Shown here: positions 63,403 through 64,000 of the stretch, in pieces
Position numbering within the stretch: position 1 is the stretch's first letter
How the letters are laid out: every line of letters begins with the position of its first letter
Assembly: GCA_023548195.1 (NCBI GenBank)
Contig: JAJHZJ010000414.1
Coordinates: forward strand, 2,069,676 to 2,133,675
Length of the DNA stretch: 64,000 nucleotides
DNA from: Bettongia penicillata ogilbyi
Lineage: Eukaryota > Chordata > Mammalia > Diprotodontia > Potoroidae
Direction of reading: 5' to 3'
Program-made: the position numbers and the translations under genes
The notes under the pieces: generated by a model
What the model saw: the letters and a program-made list of their open reading frames with translations, nothing else
What the model was told of the DNA's origin: nothing
Database searches by the model: none

Positions 63403-64000
63403 CAGGGGTGGCGTCAAGATGGTGGAGTAGAAGGACACACCTCTAGAAGCTCTCCTCCCATAGCCCATAAAATACCTGTAAAAAATGACTCTAAACAATT
63501 TTTTTGTGACAGCAGAAGCCACAAAACAACATAGTGAAAGAGATTTCCAGCCCAAGGAAGCTTGGAGGGCTGACAGGTAAGGTCCGTTGCACTGGGTATG
63601 GAATGGAGTGCAGCCCAGCCTTGTTCATGCTTCAAGGCACCACCAGCAACAGCTGCAGTTCCCAGATTCCTCAACTCACAACTGCCAAAGACAGCTTCAA
63701 AGGTCAGTGTGAAAACTCTTACATCTGAGGGAGAAGGGAATGCAGTGGTCTAGCCTCAGGCCCAGGTAGCAGCAGCTTCCATTGTTGGAGTCCTGACCTA
63801 AAGACCCTAGGGGAATTGAGCTGCTGATTTGAGTCTCAGCCCTGAGTGGTGGCCCTGGGGTGAGGAGGAGCACTGGTTGATGGAATTGGTGGAGACTTAG
63901 GAGAGGGAATTCTACCTGTAGAAAAGAGTACTTTTGGTTGCTTGCAGACCAGAGTGCAGGTCAGGAGAGGAGTAAAATTCTCTCCCTGGATTGTGCCACC
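63403..64000 (+). mobile_element. 5' UTR of another HAL1/L1, cut by the window end
   Basis: ggggtggcgtcaagatggtggagtag... followed by cctctagaagctctcctccc and agagatttccagcccaagg. Colinear with 3696-4290, where the decayed HAL1 starts. ORF1 would begin just beyond position 64000. Confidence 0.8.

Overview
The window is a piece of a marsupial (metatherian) nuclear genome. The evidence is one split vertebrate gene with classical GT-AG introns, embedded in DNA packed with L1-type LINEs whose ORF1/ORF2 are recognisable, ORF1-only 'half-L1' (HAL1) elements, L2 tails, and tRNA/CORE-type SINEs of the kind abundant in opossum and Australian marsupials. The species cannot be fixed from sequence alone.

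The only gene I can support is PARP14 (macrodomain ADP-ribosyltransferase), on the minus strand. Its promoter and first exon lie at about 50.1-49.7 kb, and it runs leftward off the window at position 1. Eight coding exons were placed by homology, splice sites and reading phase: 49682-49871, 38318-38448, 35720-35753 (a 34-bp microexon), 34874-35122, 27111-27347, 13665-15943 (a 2.3-kb giant exon), 6443-6676 and 1369-1590. They join in one frame for 3576 nt (1192 codons) and cover the RRM-like N-terminus, the KH-like central region, macrodomain 1 and most of macrodomain 2. Macrodomain 3, WWE and the catalytic ART domain must lie beyond the left edge. The promoter carries a GC box and a near-consensus interferon-stimulated response element, as expected for an interferon-induced gene.

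Region by region: 1-6.4 kb holds macro2 exon 8 and a decayed HAL1. 6.4-13.7 kb holds macro2 exon 7, then a SINE split by a composite 3.6-kb retroelement insertion. 13.7-15.9 kb is the giant exon. 16-27 kb is an intron with a nearly intact HAL1 (17.5-20.4 kb) and two L2 copies. 27.1-35.8 kb has exons 5 to 3 and two head-to-tail L1s. 36-49 kb has exon 2 and a patchwork of L1 pieces in both orientations, one carrying an inverted, templated 256-bp copy of its neighbour. 49.5-50.1 kb is exon 1 and promoter. 50-64 kb is upstream intergenic DNA with a nested L1/HAL1/unknown-repeat insertion, SINEs, LTR-like stretches and the start of another HAL1/L1 at the right edge.

No RNA genes, CRISPR arrays or prokaryotic features were seen. 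No new multi-gene system was found. The most unusual observations are predicted changes in the phosphate-binding loops of two PARP14 macrodomains, and several retroelement structures that look like template switching or DNA-repair events.
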